Part shown: positions 34,601-46,847 of the stretch, piece after piece
How the letters are laid out: the number at the start of each line of letters is the position of its first letter
Position numbering within the stretch: the first letter of the stretch is position 1
Source: Ignelater luminosus
Lineage: Eukaryota; Arthropoda; Insecta; Coleoptera; Elateridae
NCBI GenBank assembly: GCA_011009095.1
Contig: VTPC01091286.1
Location: forward strand, 1-64,000
Length of the DNA: 64,000 bases
Reading direction: 5' to 3'
Notes under the pieces: generated by a model
What the model was told of the DNA's origin: nothing
Seen by the model: the letters and a program-made list of their open reading frames with translations, nothing else
Database searches by the model: none
Made by a program: the position numbers and the translations under genes

Positions 34601-36153
34601 TTGATAGATCAACAGAGAAATACCCAAAGAAAATTTTTCTGAAGCTTTAAGCTCTAATAGTTTCAGGGATCTCAATATGTACACTCCAATTTGTAACACC
34701 CTGTATGTTACAGATCTTTATATTCTTGTCAAATGATTAACTATGGAAGGTCTAACTATGACAGATTGATGCAATATTAAAATTAGAAATTTAAGTTGAT
34801 ATGCATCCCTGCACAAAGCAATAAATCAGATTATCGTTGTAGTAGTTGAATCATAAGAATCAAAAACCCTCTAATTGTAACTTCATGTTTTTTCACAAAT
34901 AAATTAAAACTTTGTTATTCTCACTATTACAGTGTTTCTGTTTTAGTTAATATAAAAACTTCTTAAATACTAGTCTACTTAATACTTATTGAATAAATCA
35001 GCTAATAATTAAGAAGTTATGGATTAAATATAAATGGAAACAATTGTAATAATACAATAAACAAGAAAAATGGACTTAGAGAGTTCTTGATTCCTGGTAA
35101 TAATTTTAGTAACAATGCAGCTATGATAAAGAAGATCAAAATCAGTGATGGACTATGATTTTCAGAATTAAATTTTGATGTGATTGACAACAAGAGTAAA
35201 CCCAAGTTTTATCCTTTTCTATGGGTAGCTTCAGTAACATTGCTATTTTGTAAAAAAGGCTAAAGGCTGTAGACAAGATTTTTAAAAAATGCAACAAGTG
35301 CACAATTTGCTATAATTAATCAGGAATTAGGCAGAATTTTGTCATTAACTTTAAAAAGAGTATAGCAGGTAACAATATTTCCAGACTGAATGCTTGTGAA
35401 TTTTATACTATAACTTCTCAAGTAAAAATGGAAGAATTGAAAAAGAATATACAAAGTGTTCATAAATATCTCTGGGTCCAGTAGGCTGTGAAATCATGCT
35501 TTCGGCTGCAGGATATATCGGGATATATGTATTAGAATGTTCGTCACATTACACACATTGCATTGCTGTTATGATGGTTGCCTAATCTTATGTTTTTTTT
35601 TAAGAATTAATAAGTTAAAATTAGTTATTAATAAACCTACAACTTTAGTCATGAAAAAGACTTTTCCATACAATAAGTGCAATTAGAGAGAAAAATGTGA
35701 AACTATAGAACAAATTTCAGCACAAGATTAACTAAGTTGCTAAATGCAGGGCAATGACATTTGCAATTGATAAATGACAAAAAAACAAATACGTATTAGT
35801 TTTTGAAATAAATCAACAAGGTGGCACATCAAAATTAAATTTCATAGCCAACTGGACCCAGAAACATTTATGAACATTAATTAAGGAACCCTAACAAAGA
35901 CTTTTTTCTTCCATCTGTACCTTATTTCAGAGAAACACAATTCAGTATTTTTATTGCTGCCCTTTTTCAGATTGTCTATAAAGCATTGTGGAGAGTGATT
36001 CATTGCTTTGCTAATAGTCCTATTTTGCATATTTTTGATAGTTGATATCAGTGTTTGTCATGCCTTATTCTTCTTATGATATGTGTTTTGCATATTTCCT
36101 CACTATAATTATTTCAAATTACTTAACGCGAAGATGAAAAGTTCTGAAATTCT
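28671..36153. other. 7.5 kb with no gene recognised; possible long 3' UTR of the - strand exon
   Basis: This interval is AT-rich, strikingly poor in CG dinucleotides and nearly free of recognisable transposons, unlike the DNA on either side. Exceptions are a hairpin at 29137-29235 and stray terminal-repeat ends (tatacagg) near 30650 and 32437. A (TTAA)n run lies at about 33917-33938 and a (TA)n run near 34146-34160. Open frames inside are short and unsupported. See the finding on long 3' UTRs. Confidence 0.4.
29119..29270. repeat. Imperfect hairpin / foldback repeat of about 100-150 bp
   Basis: The left arm (about 29137-29185, containing ATGCTATCATG and GATTGGTTGACATGTG) pairs with the right arm (about 29196-29245, CATATGTCAACCAATAAGGA and GCATGATAGCAT). 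I estimate about 85 percent complementarity, with a loop of about 9 nt. Weaker pairing (aagcattgcttg with caagcattgac) extends it. A small MITE or a precursor-like hairpin are both possible. Confidence 0.7.
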
Positions 36154-36370
36154 TTAATCTTTCACTAAATCTAGTGCAGTTGTCATCATATTAATCCTTC
36201 CCATATCTTTCCAATGCCTTTGCATCTTTTGAACATCACTGACATCTATGCTGTCTTCCACGACTGCTCCATTATTATATTCAATGGAAGGCATAATAAT
36301 TCGGTAACATAAGGTATGGGCAATTTTAGTGATAAGGACAAAATATTTAGCCTCTTTTGAGTTTTCTAAC
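36154..36370 (-). CDS. Candidate terminal coding exon of an unidentified - strand gene
   Basis: A 71-codon frame ends at a stop at 36154-36156. Its start fits an acceptor (ctaacaaag) at 36371-36372. It reads LENSKEAKYFVLITKIAH, then TLCYRIIMPSIEYNNGAVVE, then DSIDVSDVQKMQRHWKD and MGRINMMTTALDLVKD. Codon use and the mixed composition look coding. I do not recognise the family. A repeat fragment (36474-36640) lies in what would be the preceding intron. The first exon may lie in the GC-rich block near 36.75-37.4 kb. Confidence 0.45.
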
Positions 36371-36473
36371 CTTTGTTAGAAAACAGTTTTAGAAGTGTGT
36401 ATTGTTCTGTATTGTACAGTATGATTTGAAAAATCTTTTCTCACGTAATTACACAAGCTGGATCCTTTAGGAT

Positions 36474-36640
36474 AGTTCACGGCTTACTAGATATTTGCTA
36501 AAAACGAAATTATTTAATTTTTTTAAGTGAAATATCTCAGGAATGAGCAAAGATAGAAAAGAACAGCAAAGAGAGTGTTTTAGAGAATTTACTCCGAAAC
36601 ACAAAAAAATTATTTTCGAAATTGTCTTTTGTTTTATGTT
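36474..36640 (+). repeat. Partial copy of the inverted-repeat element at 37923-38788
   Basis: Starting at agttcacggcttactagat, this 167-bp stretch closely matches about 38048-38215 of the complete element. Neither terminal repeat is included, so it is a fragment. Confidence 0.75.
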
Positions 36641-36739
36641 AGGTAAATTTGAAAGGCAATAACACTGAAATCACAGCAGGCAGAATCACCATTGTGCTGG
36701 TTTTATGACTAAACTGCTGCTCAACTACAGACAGAATCT

Positions 36740-37400
36740 GGTTCTGTGTGGAAAAAAGGTGACGTGTCTATGCCTGCCATTGGAGAATTCTATCCTTATA
36801 TGACTGAAACTAGTTACTCTGGAAGCTCCCTCCACTTTACTTGGGGACCCAGATCACTGAGCATATCCACAGTTGCCACCACTGAGGAGAGAAGCCTTCT
36901 ACAAGCCGCCGCCAAACTGTCTGCACTCTCCGTGTTGGTTCCGAGGCACCACACAAGCTACCGAAGTCCCATAGCACCTGCCAGCACTATTCGTTCGGCC
37001 GTCCAACACTGTTCTTCGCCATTTTGGTCTATTGGCGCGCGGTGGTGTGATTATGAAAAGTAAAACCTGGATTCCATAGTCCAGGTCACCGCAACCGATG
37101 AACTTGACTATAACTCAATATCCCTGACAACGGCCATACCACATTGAAAGCACCGGTTCTCGTCCATCAATATCTCAGTCAATCTAACGGTTGGTTTCGT
37201 GTCATATCTACACTATCATTACCAGGTCTGCAGCGTCTTATTGCACTTGCGGTTCTCAGTCATTACATCTTCCAAATTTCGCTATTTGATGACTGAAGAG
37301 AAGATTAACTCTCGAACAGTCTATCGCCTTCGGCAGCATTTGACGTTTCTTTATCCTGTGAACAATTATAGGGGTTCTCTAGGTTCTTACGTCATTTTTT
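36740..37400. promoter_or_regulatory. GC- and CpG-richer block, possible promoter or first exon
   Basis: This block stands out by base composition, for example GGCGCGCGG near 37035. On the + strand 105 codons are open (36746-37063). On the - strand a helix-like frame reads ESADSLAAACRRLLSSVVAT and then VDMLSDLGPQ before a donor-like gtaaag near 36840. Neither is recognisable. A promoter or 5' exon of the - strand gene ending at 36154 is one reading. Confidence 0.3.
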
Positions 37401-37922
37401 GCTAAAAATAATAAATAAATAAAATAAGACTATCAGGTTTTGTAATAGTTATTTCCTATTTGTGTTACAAGGGAAGAAAGTGATACTTTTCTTCACGCAT
37501 GTGTGATTTATTTCACGAGCCGAAGGCATTAGAGTTTTTCGTCAACTTTACTGGCAAAGAATGATTCTGTAACATAACATTACAGAATCAAGTGGATCAT
37601 TGCCTCCAATATCGACTTAACATTAGACAGTAGATTCGAGCTTTCGACTCCCGTTTTTATCGGACGCTTGTCAAGTGCAGAATTCTCGTGTGCACTTGAA
37701 AAGGGAATAAAGACCTCTCTTAGAATACAAACAAATAAGGAGAATAAATAATTTAAAAATAACAGTTGCTCATCGCCGTTCTTGCATATAAATAGAGATT
37801 TTTTGTATTTCTTGCTGTATGATTATAATGAATGTCTTACTATAATTTTTTTATTAAAGAGATATTTGTCTCATCTACTGAGAAACACACCGTATTATTA
37901 TTACTGAATAGAAATAAATATA

Positions 37923-38788
37923 CAGTATGTCCCAATTTCGATGCTCACTATTGGGATCTCGGAAATTGTAAGAGATACGAAGTCGGTAAAACTAGAAAGA
38001 ATTTAGCTATTTTGGAGATCAGTTTACTTATGCTTGTTTTTCAAAAAAGTTCACGGCTTACTAGATATTTACTAAAAACAAAATTATTTCATTTTTTAAG
38101 TGAAATATCCCAGGAACGAGCAAAGATAGAAAAGAACAGCAAAGAGGGTGTTTTAGAGAATTTACTCCGAAACACAAAAAAAATTATTTTCGCAATTGTC
38201 TTTTGTTTTATTTTGACGGTGAAACGTAAATCCAGATTTTTCTAATGGAACGCCTACTTGATTTCCATATTAGTGAACTGCACCCTTAAATGCTTTTCAG
38301 TGATACATGGTTTGACACAGCTGTTCTTTTGTTTTACCGAGTTATGGAGTGAAAATCATTTTTCATCATAGTGTGCCATGACATCTAACACACAAAGTCA
38401 TGGAGTTTTATCAAAGAAATTCATTCGTTATGCAAAAATTGCTAAAACAAAATAAATTAGATGCTATCTGTGAATGCTCAGTAAATTATCTTAAAAGCGT
38501 CCTTTGTTTTGTTTTAGCAATTGTTACATAACAATGTAATTTATCTGACAAAAACCAATGATTTTCATGTTTAAAGCCATGGCACACTAAGTGGAAAATG
38601 CTTTTTATTAAAAAAAAAAAGACAATTTCGTTTTTAGCAAATATCTAGTAAGCCGTGAACTTTTTTAAAAAACAAAAGCATAAGTAAACTAATCTCCAAA
38701 ATAGCCAAAACTTTTCTAATTTAACCGACTTCGTATCTCTTACAATTTCCGAGATTCCAATAGTGAGCATCAAAATTGGGACACACTG
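37923..38788. mobile_element. Long-terminal-inverted-repeat DNA element (foldback type)
   Basis: The left end CAGTATGTCCCAATTTCGAT and the reversed right end CAGTGTGTCCCAATTTTGAT begin inverted repeats of about 180 bp, both continuing through ATGCTCACTATTGG and GTTCACGGCTTACTAGATAT. TA flanks both sides (37921-37922 and 38789-38790). The open frame of 137 codons (37832-38245) lies largely in the left repeat and is not a gene. A partial copy occurs at 36474-36640. The ends resemble those at 17540, so they may share a transposase. Confidence 0.8.
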
Positions 38789-38794
38789 TATTAT

Positions 38795-41700
38795 ATTGTA
38801 CTGACGGTAGGGGCGATCTAGATATGTGCAAATTGTGTCCTCGCTTAGGACGGCAAAGTAAGACTGTAGGATATCAGATTACAAACCAGATTATGCCAAA
38901 CACCCGAAATTGGCCCTGACTTTCAATAATAAAAAAAAGTAAGTCTATCAGAAAGAAGTAAGATTTTTGTACTTGGTTTGTTTATCTTACTTTTCAGTTT
39001 TTCACAGTTTTCGTCTGGCAAAATTGAAGACTGCTCGTTTTATAATAAAAATAATAAATAACAAAAACCTACCCCCCTAGTTCATGTTCATGAAATATTC
39101 TAATTATGTGATTGCAGAGGCTAAATTTTGTCTTGGCGTCTTTCTAAAGAATTAAGTTTTAAGAACTATCAAATTCAAACTAAGAAGAAATATGCAGGTT
39201 ATAGGTAAGTACTACAAATTTGTATTTAAACAAATTAACGAATGAAATAATGAGTATTATTACTTAATTCGCTAAACAGACCCAATTAGTTTGTTTTCAT
39301 CTCTATATTTTTTACATTTTTCCAGTAGCAATTATACAAGATACATATACCTATTTCGAGTAAAATAACAACAACTTTCACATACCACAAATTTATTTGC
39401 ACATAAAATTAGAAATAGTAAATAATAAATTGTTTTCAAACTATTATTATTCATAATCATGAACGAAGAAAATTAATTAATTTAATTTTAAAAAAACACA
39501 TTCGAATGGCCACGCTACGCAACATTTGATTGTGCGAAGACTTAATACTGACCTATATTTAATGCAAATAAGGGTTCCTGGTTTAAAATACGATTTATTT
39601 TGATGGTCGATGATGTCCGAGAGGCTGAGCTAACGATAAGTTGGGCTGTATTCGAGATTGTCTTGGGTTGTCCCACCGCATTCTTCAGTGACCGTTGCTG
39701 CCACAATTCTCCCTCCCATAGACTTTAAAAGACAATATAGAATTTCTCTCAATTTTAAAATTTAGTTTTGGATTTCATGCAGAAACTTTGCGCAACTATT
39801 CTTTAGAAATTTACTAAAATAGGACCTTTAGTTTTAGAATGTACTGAACTATTGTTAAGCTTAGCTTTTACTTTATTGGAGGTTGAGCTTTCTTTTTATT
39901 TCAATAGTTGTTGTTCCTCATCTACGGTCCTACACAAGACTAGAACACGTTGGTTGTCGTGGTTAAAAGCAAAGAGCGTGACCAGCGCAAGGATCGAAAT
40001 TGGAATCTCTACAAAACCAGACTTTTCGTACCTACCTGCCTTATAGTTATTACAAACTTTAAGCTGTAAGATGTTTCACTTTTACTGTTCGTTGCTTGCT
40101 TTGCGGTTTTTCTGTATAAGACGGTTAGTATTTTTTTTTCTGATCAGTACTTGGAAATATTCTTTATGAGAAAAACAAATTAGTAGTTTATCAAGTTATA
40201 ATAGAAAGAATCTTAACCTAATGAAATATTATATTTTTGTAAATTTGAAACTTGAAAATTGTTTCTTAAAAATATACACAGTCCTCTAAAAATAAGAAAA
40301 TTATTGCTTTTTATAGTACTATTTCCACTATTTTAAATAGTATTCTAAAAATCATTAGTTATCTTTTTTTAAGGATATTTTGAAGTGTTTACATACGTAC
40401 ATATATAATAAAAAAAACCTTCATTTATAAACAGGTTTTAAACAACTTGGAAAGGTTTTTTAATTGTGTTTTCATTTTCATTCAAAAGTTACTATTCAGG
40501 AATTAAATTTTTTCTCGATTTCTATAAAGTACCTACTAGGTACGGCAATGTATTGACAGCAAGCGAAATTTATTCACTGCAATATATGTATACATAGGTA
40601 CTTTCTATTTGAAATATTAAAATAGATAAACATTATAACGTTACTTATCTGTAAGATGTTTGGAATTTTCAACCCCAACTTGCCATGTTCGCCAACGGTA
40701 TTTTCGAAACTTGTTGATTGATTGATGCATTTATTTTTTCGGCTTGTGTGGCTTTCTGATGAAATTACATCTCCTTATCTTCTAATTACAATAGATTAGA
40801 CAAGTAAGGGGATTTTTCTAATTTTACCAAAATTAAAAAACTAAGATTAATAAACGTAAGTTTATTTTTGTATTTTAAAAATGCAAATTAATCATGCTGT
40901 GCATGTCTGTCTGGAGTTCAATTCTAATTTGTTCATCGTGAATTTTTTTGCGAGAAAGCCGGAGAGCAAACTTCCTTTCAATACTGAATAACGACTTTAG
41001 GAATTGGACAGTCTTGAAGAACAACATTTCACCTGCTATCACGACTCATGAGAGATCATCAGAAGCAGAATAGGAAAAAGATTCAAGAAATGTAATCATT
41101 ATAAGGTTCTTTGTTTTTGGTAGTTTTATCCTTAAGGTTTTAAACGGTAACACGGTATGAGTAAACACACATTTCTGTCAGCAACAAAAATAAGAATTAA
41201 AACCGACATTAAACCCACTATGCACTGCCATAGACGCCAAACATCTTAGTGGCGGCCCCGATTTAAAAAATTTTCCAGCTCTCGAATAGCATAACGTAAT
41301 TCGTAATTTCGAACTAATAATCTAGATTTCTAGCGTTTTTCCCAGAATATTCAGACATTTAATAACATCATGAACACCCATATCTGTAAGTCCCTAAGTA
41401 CGATTTACAACTCTACAAGTTTGCAAATTGTAGATGAATTCACGGGTTCTTGTGATAAAGCAGGAAGGCGCTTGGCGACCTACTAGACAATACATTAAAG
41501 CAGGTCTCATGTTGGTATTCGGCCATGGCCACCTTACACACTACTTATGTTTGACAAAAAGATTTTTTATGTAACAACTAGTTTCAATAATATAAACCAA
41601 AGAATCTTATCCTTTGGAAGGAAAAAGAATTCACCTGACCTTACTAGAAGGCTTTAATATAGGTGATGTGATGTTTTGTTGTGAACTTTTCCTATGCAAT

Positions 41701-43000
41701 CATCAACTTTGTGGATATAACTAAGCTAGAAAGAGCAGAGCAGTGGATACTGGAGAGTGATTAAGTTAACTAGTATTGGAGATGGAGATTCCACGATATA
41801 TATCAAGGAGGTGTTTGTGTGAAGCGATAGTAAGTGTCGGTAGTGAGGTATCTTAGTATACCATATAAGTTTGTGGTACAAAGAATAATGGTGGACATAA
41901 GCGTCTCGGAATTCCTCACAGAGGTCCATTTTGGACTCCTAAACCATACATAGGGGTTTAGAGATTTCTCTTTGGTTTCACACCAGCCATGGAGCCATGG
42001 GGAGTAGCCTCGAACTCCGAGAGACCCACCACTGCTCTAGCTGAATGCTTAAACGTGATTTACTTAAAGTGATCTAGGGAGCCCCCGCACCGGAACCCTT
42101 ATATCTACGCCTTAGATGATATTTCTGAACCTGAAGCTTGAGGGCACATCCACTAGAGAGATTGTGGACGTCCTCTAAAGAGTTGTTTTATGGCAAATAC
42201 TATCTTCTGACTAACCAAAGACAGTTGAGTCCGAACCAATTATACTATAGATAGATTTCAGGACTTCTTCATAAAATACGAGAAGTTTCGGAAGTCTCAG
42301 CTCAAAACAGGTTTTGGTTCAAGATAAAAAATCAAGAAAAATAGTAGAAAGGCGAGAAATCTCGTCTTTTCGAGTGTATGGATTAAGGTTGGATTTTGAT
42401 TGTGAAGCTGTCCCATTTACCAAAACCAATAAATCTCTTTACATTTCGAGATCACGCCATCAATTTGTTTAATCCAAGATGTAGAAGGAAAAAATGCACC
42501 ATACACTTCACACAGTGTTTTCTATTATGGAATAATCATTAAGGATAACAGTCAAGATGGCTGATTGCTATGCGATGACGTTACCGTATATCTAACGCAC
42601 GTCATTACTACTTAGTCATAACAAACTGAATCCAGATTTAGATTTACACGCCTGTAAAACAAGTAGCCTCCATTTTGTGGGCTTACTAAATGTTGGAAAT
42701 AGCGAAGGCCAGAACGCCAGAAGATTGAAAAGAGCTGTGATAAAAAGTTGATTTTCTATCTTATTCTACTGTCCTAGGGATTCATCCTAGACAGAATTAA
42801 TCGATATAGATTTTTACCTTTTAAAAATTTGTGGATTACCAAATCGTTAATGTCATGGAATAATAAGAACAGAAGAAAATAAGTCGATAATCTGGTGGCA
42901 AGAAACAACTGTATTTTTGGTTTGGGTTCAAGAGGATCAGTCTGAATCTTGAAAGATCTTCCTATTGCCAAGCTCAGGATTCTTGGTATTTTTTAAAACT
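38795..43000. other. No gene recognised
   Basis: AT-rich DNA. At 39605-39690 and 39950-40020 GC-richer pieces look faintly SINE- or tRNA-like but do not fold convincingly. At 41700-42450 a CpG-containing stretch may be an unclassified transposon. Open frames at 41726-41929 (-) and 42774-42971 (-) show no domain. Confidence 0.35.
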
Positions 43001-43740
43001 TGTCAAGATTCAAGACCGATGCATACTTTCGGTCCGGTCACAGTACTGTCAAGTCAAATATTGTAACATTCATTTTGTATTGAGTTGTTCACATTATGAG
43101 TCACGATCCAGACACGCTCCAGTCAAATGACCGCAGTATTTGTTCGAAGAAATATTTTGAGCGAACTGAGACCGTACCATTCGGCTTTAGACCACTAGTG
43201 TGAACAGGTGGCGGTCAAATCAGACGCAGTTTTCATATTTTGCGTACAGTTGATGTCGCAATGGATAAACAATTAATAGACATGGGAACTTATCCGTGGA
43301 CATCCGAAAGTACGGAACAAATCTTGTTTCATGATCCACGAGGTTTTTGTACAAAGTGAAAAACTCTCCTTCTGTTTTGCGATTGGGAAGCATTGGATGC
43401 ACCCAAATGCCCCTTCTCTCTCTTCTTCTTCGTCCAACATAGAAGCCATTACGGCCAAATCCCTTTATTGAGAAATTCTTAAACAGTGTATGTACAGAAT
43501 ATTTCTTGACCGATACTAGACTGATGGATGATCGCACAATGTGAATAGTATGCCAAATTTCTTGACCGCGACCGAACCGAAAGTACGAATCGGCCTTCAA
43601 ACAGACGTTGACGGTCATATTAGTGATAGAGCAAAATGCACCAACATCGACCAAAATAATAATAATAGACAAATCATAAAAAACCTCAATCAGAAACAAA
43701 CAGCAGTGATTAAATCAATTCATTTGGAACAGTTGGATAA
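43000..43740 (-). pseudogene. PIF/Harbinger-like transposase N-terminal fragment
   Basis: On the - strand, frame 43220-43699 contains RRERRGIWVHPMLPNRKTEG, then EFFTLYKNLVDHETRFVPYF and RMSTDKF. This resembles the conserved region that opens HARBI1-type transposases (W-V-H-P ... RMS ... F). An initiator-like run (MAVMASMLDEEEERE) lies in the neighbouring frame, so a frameshift separates start and body. The catalytic domain is missing. The upstream residues of the open frame are probably non-coding flank. Confidence 0.7.
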
Positions 43741-43944
43741 ATGACCAAAAATTACTGACGTCTAAAAATTCGAGTATCTGAGACTGGAGACTTGAAAAGA
43801 GTGATTCAGGTATGGTTCGATTTGCCTCTGCTTTCCTCTCCTTCCTCAACATTTAAGTAGAAGAGAGTAACGTAGAAAAAAACATGTTAAACATGCATAC
43901 ACATTTCTCGCATATCTCTTTAGATAAATCTGTATCTCCAAATA

Positions 43945-44842
43945 CGAGGTGTGTGAGAAAAGTAATGAGACTGGCAACACTGCGGGAGATCTGGCAACGT
44001 TGTGTCTACCGGCCTGTGCTAAACCAGTTTGTTTATCGGTTCCACTTCCTCAGTCCGAGTTACAACTCCGTACAGCTAACACATTATTTTTGACAGCGCC
44101 ATCAGTGAAGTTGTGTTTTTGTTGTGTGTTACAGAAATGGAGCATCAGAATTTAGAGCAACGTTGTGCAATAAAGTTTTGTGTTAAACTTGGTGAATCCG
44201 CGAGTGTGACTTTTGAAAAGTTGATACAGGTCTATGGGGAACAGTACTTATCAAAAGCACAAGTTTTCCGCTGGCACAAATCATTTTTGGACGGCCGAGA
44301 ACACGTTGAAGATGAACCTCGCTCAGGGAGACCTTCAACTTCAAAAACTGACGAAAACGTTGAACGTGTGAGGGCTCTTGTGAGATCAGACCGTCGTTTA
44401 ACAATAAGGATGATGAGTGAACAGTTAAATTTAAACACTTTCACCGTGCATCAAATTTTGACAGACATCATGACAATGCTCCGTGTCACACAGCAATTTC
44501 CATCAGTTAATTTTTGACCTCAAAACGCATTACTGTTGTTCCTCATCCCCCCTAATCACCTGATTTGAGTCCTTGTGACTTTTTCCTTTTCCCGAAATTG
44601 AAACATGTCCTAAAAGGACGTCATTTTGGAACTCTGGAGAACATTCAAAAGACTGTGACCGACCAGTTAAAAGCCATACCAGTTGAAGACTTGCAGCGCT
44701 GCTACCAAGAGTGGGAACAACGACTCCGCCGGTGTATAGCTGCCCAAGGGAACTACTTTGAAGGGGATAACATTGTTGTTTGAAAAAAATAAAAACTTTG
44801 GTTAGTATGAAATCAGTCTCATTACTTTTCTCACATACCTCG
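43945..44842 (+). mobile_element. Internally deleted mariner element
   Basis: Terminal repeats are nearly identical over about 29 bp: CGAGGTGTGTGAGAAAAGTA on the left and CGAGGTATGTGAGAAAAGTA on the reversed right end. TA lies on both sides (43943-43944 and 44843-44844). At 898 bp it is well short of the roughly 1.3 kb of intact mariners. Confidence 0.92.
44137..44783 (+). pseudogene. mariner transposase, internally deleted (D34D type)
   Basis: The N-terminal DNA-binding half is intact from MEHQNLEQRCAIKFCVKLGE through YLSKAQVFRWHKSFLDGRE to LTIRMMSEQLNLNTFTVHQI. It then jumps directly, and out of frame, to HHDNAPCHTAISIS and later SPDLSPCDFFLFPKLKHVLK. The first catalytic Asp lies in the lost part. 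The remaining two are 34 residues apart, as in mariner. Two stops interrupt the catalytic remnant (after ISIS, and replacing the residue before SPDLSPCD). The C-terminal helix WEQRLRRCIAAQGNYFEGDN is preserved. It cannot produce active transposase but keeps both ends for cross-mobilisation. Confidence 0.92.
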
Positions 44843-44844
44843 TA

Positions 44845-46845
44845 TCTTGGTATGTATTAAGCATAGATGATAGATAGTCTCCAAACTCCAATTATAATTA
44901 ACTATAACTAACTGTTTTTTTTCTGTTTTACTAATAAGCGATGTATTTTGCATATCTGCTATCATGTCAAGTGACAAGTATTCCAAGTAAATGTTGTTCG
45001 GCTTCCACAAGGTAGTTGGAAGGGCTTAAAACTGGCAGACTCAAACGTAAATATCTTAATCGTTTTGTAATGGAACACCGAGTTTTTGAAATAATTTTTT
45101 CAGGAAAAATTGCAATTTGATAATTTCTCGTGATTCTAATCAACTTTTTTAAATAACTGTTTTGGTAAAGAACGTGATTTGCTTTTTCACTTTAATGTTT
45201 AATCTCAGAAGGCTGATGATATGAACGCAACTGTTTTAGAAGTATGAAAACGTTTTAAAGGTTGTATAAATGACAAAAGTATTATAATAAATTCTGTAAT
45301 AAGTAAGGTAAATACAAAAGTGTATGTAGGTGAGAAGTTCTTTTATATTTCTACTATAAATAAATCTAATCATGTTATTGTTTTAGACCAAGAAGATACC
45401 CTCTATGGTCATTTATATAATAATTATTATTATTATCATCATAAAGATATTTTCTACGTCCACCCACATACTTGCAACATAGCAGTTCTTAAGAATTAAT
45501 TATCTTCTAAAGATCCGACAATACAGCTATATTCTGCCGCTAAATGATAATGATAAGTTTCCAAGTAAGATACAAAATTAAAGGTTTCCTTTGTTTTTCA
45601 AAAGAAAAGGAATATAAACGCAAGATTACATTCAACAGAATTTCACACGATTTCATTCATGCAATTTTATCAAATGTAATTAAAAACCATTTTCATTAAA
45701 TAAAACTAAAAATGAAACGCAAGAATAGCAACAACGCGATATTATTACGTAACAGCTAGAATATTATTCATCTCACTAATTTCCGTGATTGTTCATAAAA
45801 TATTAGTACCCTGATCCGGAAATGATTCAGAACAAATTAACAGGAAAAATTCATAAAACAGTTGGTGTTACATATTTTACAATATAGAGAGGGCATTAAA
45901 AAAAGGCAAATAAATTGCATGGGGGACACGCGACCATTAAATATCGTCGAATGGTCTCGCTCGTGACAATCTCAATTGTGACAATTAATATGAACTTTTC
46001 TGAAGTACCCGCATAGTATGTCAGTATTTATAATGAAAATTCAATAAAAGTACCGCTAATAAAATACATTAATTCCCAAAGAAAACTATAACAATAAGTG
46101 CGTTAACTTTGCGCTTGGACGACGCCCCTTTCATTCATTCTTCAAGTTTCTCACGTTTGTCATAGGGTTGTGATCAATGCGGAAAAAGTTTTTGTTTTAT
46201 AAATTGTGTTCGAAATAACGGTCTTTCCTTTAATAAAAACGGCAACATTGTATTCTATCTATATTGCTTTTTTTCCATTTTCTCAAACCTATAACTGCAT
46301 CATAAATCTACACACATCATTTACTTAAAAAAAGTACTCTAGAAAGAGAATTATAGGCAAGTCATAAATATATATATATATACAGGCAGTTTCACGATTT
46401 TGTTTTGAAAAATAATTACATATAGAAGTGTTTCCCAGACTGTAGAACACAATGATTTGCAAATATTATTTAGGCAAACAAAAAGTATAGAAACTTAATG
46501 TTAATGTTCTACGAAATGGAAAACCAATACTGATCATTTGTCAAAGGCTAACATGAGCTGCTTTGAACTTGCATCGTTCATTAATACCTAGAACTAATTT
46601 TCTAAATCGTATATCAGAAATTTTTATGCATTTAGTAAACATACATTCACGATATAAGATGAACCATCAAACCTAACACGCATAAAGGTTTAATTCTCAT
46701 TGCAGTATTGCAATGGTATGCAAGGTAATGTTGACGTAGGGAATTGTTCTTATTGACGCCATTATAATAGATAACAGTCACCAGAATGATTCATTTAGAG
46801 AAATACAAAAACAAAAGAATTACTGCTATGTAATTGACTTTATTA
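44845..46845. other. No gene recognised
   Basis: AT-rich sequence, with a short (TA)n run near 46368-46382. No supported frames. Confidence 0.4.
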
Positions 46846-46847
46846 TA

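Noticed and set aside
37832..38245. Open reading frame of 137 codons on the + strand.
   Set aside because: It overlaps the terminal inverted repeat of a non-coding element and shows no known domain.
39605..39690. Possible tRNA or SINE (gtccgagaggctgagctaac ... ttgggttgtcccacc).
   Set aside because: A and B box resemblance is weak and no cloverleaf with a paired acceptor stem could be drawn.
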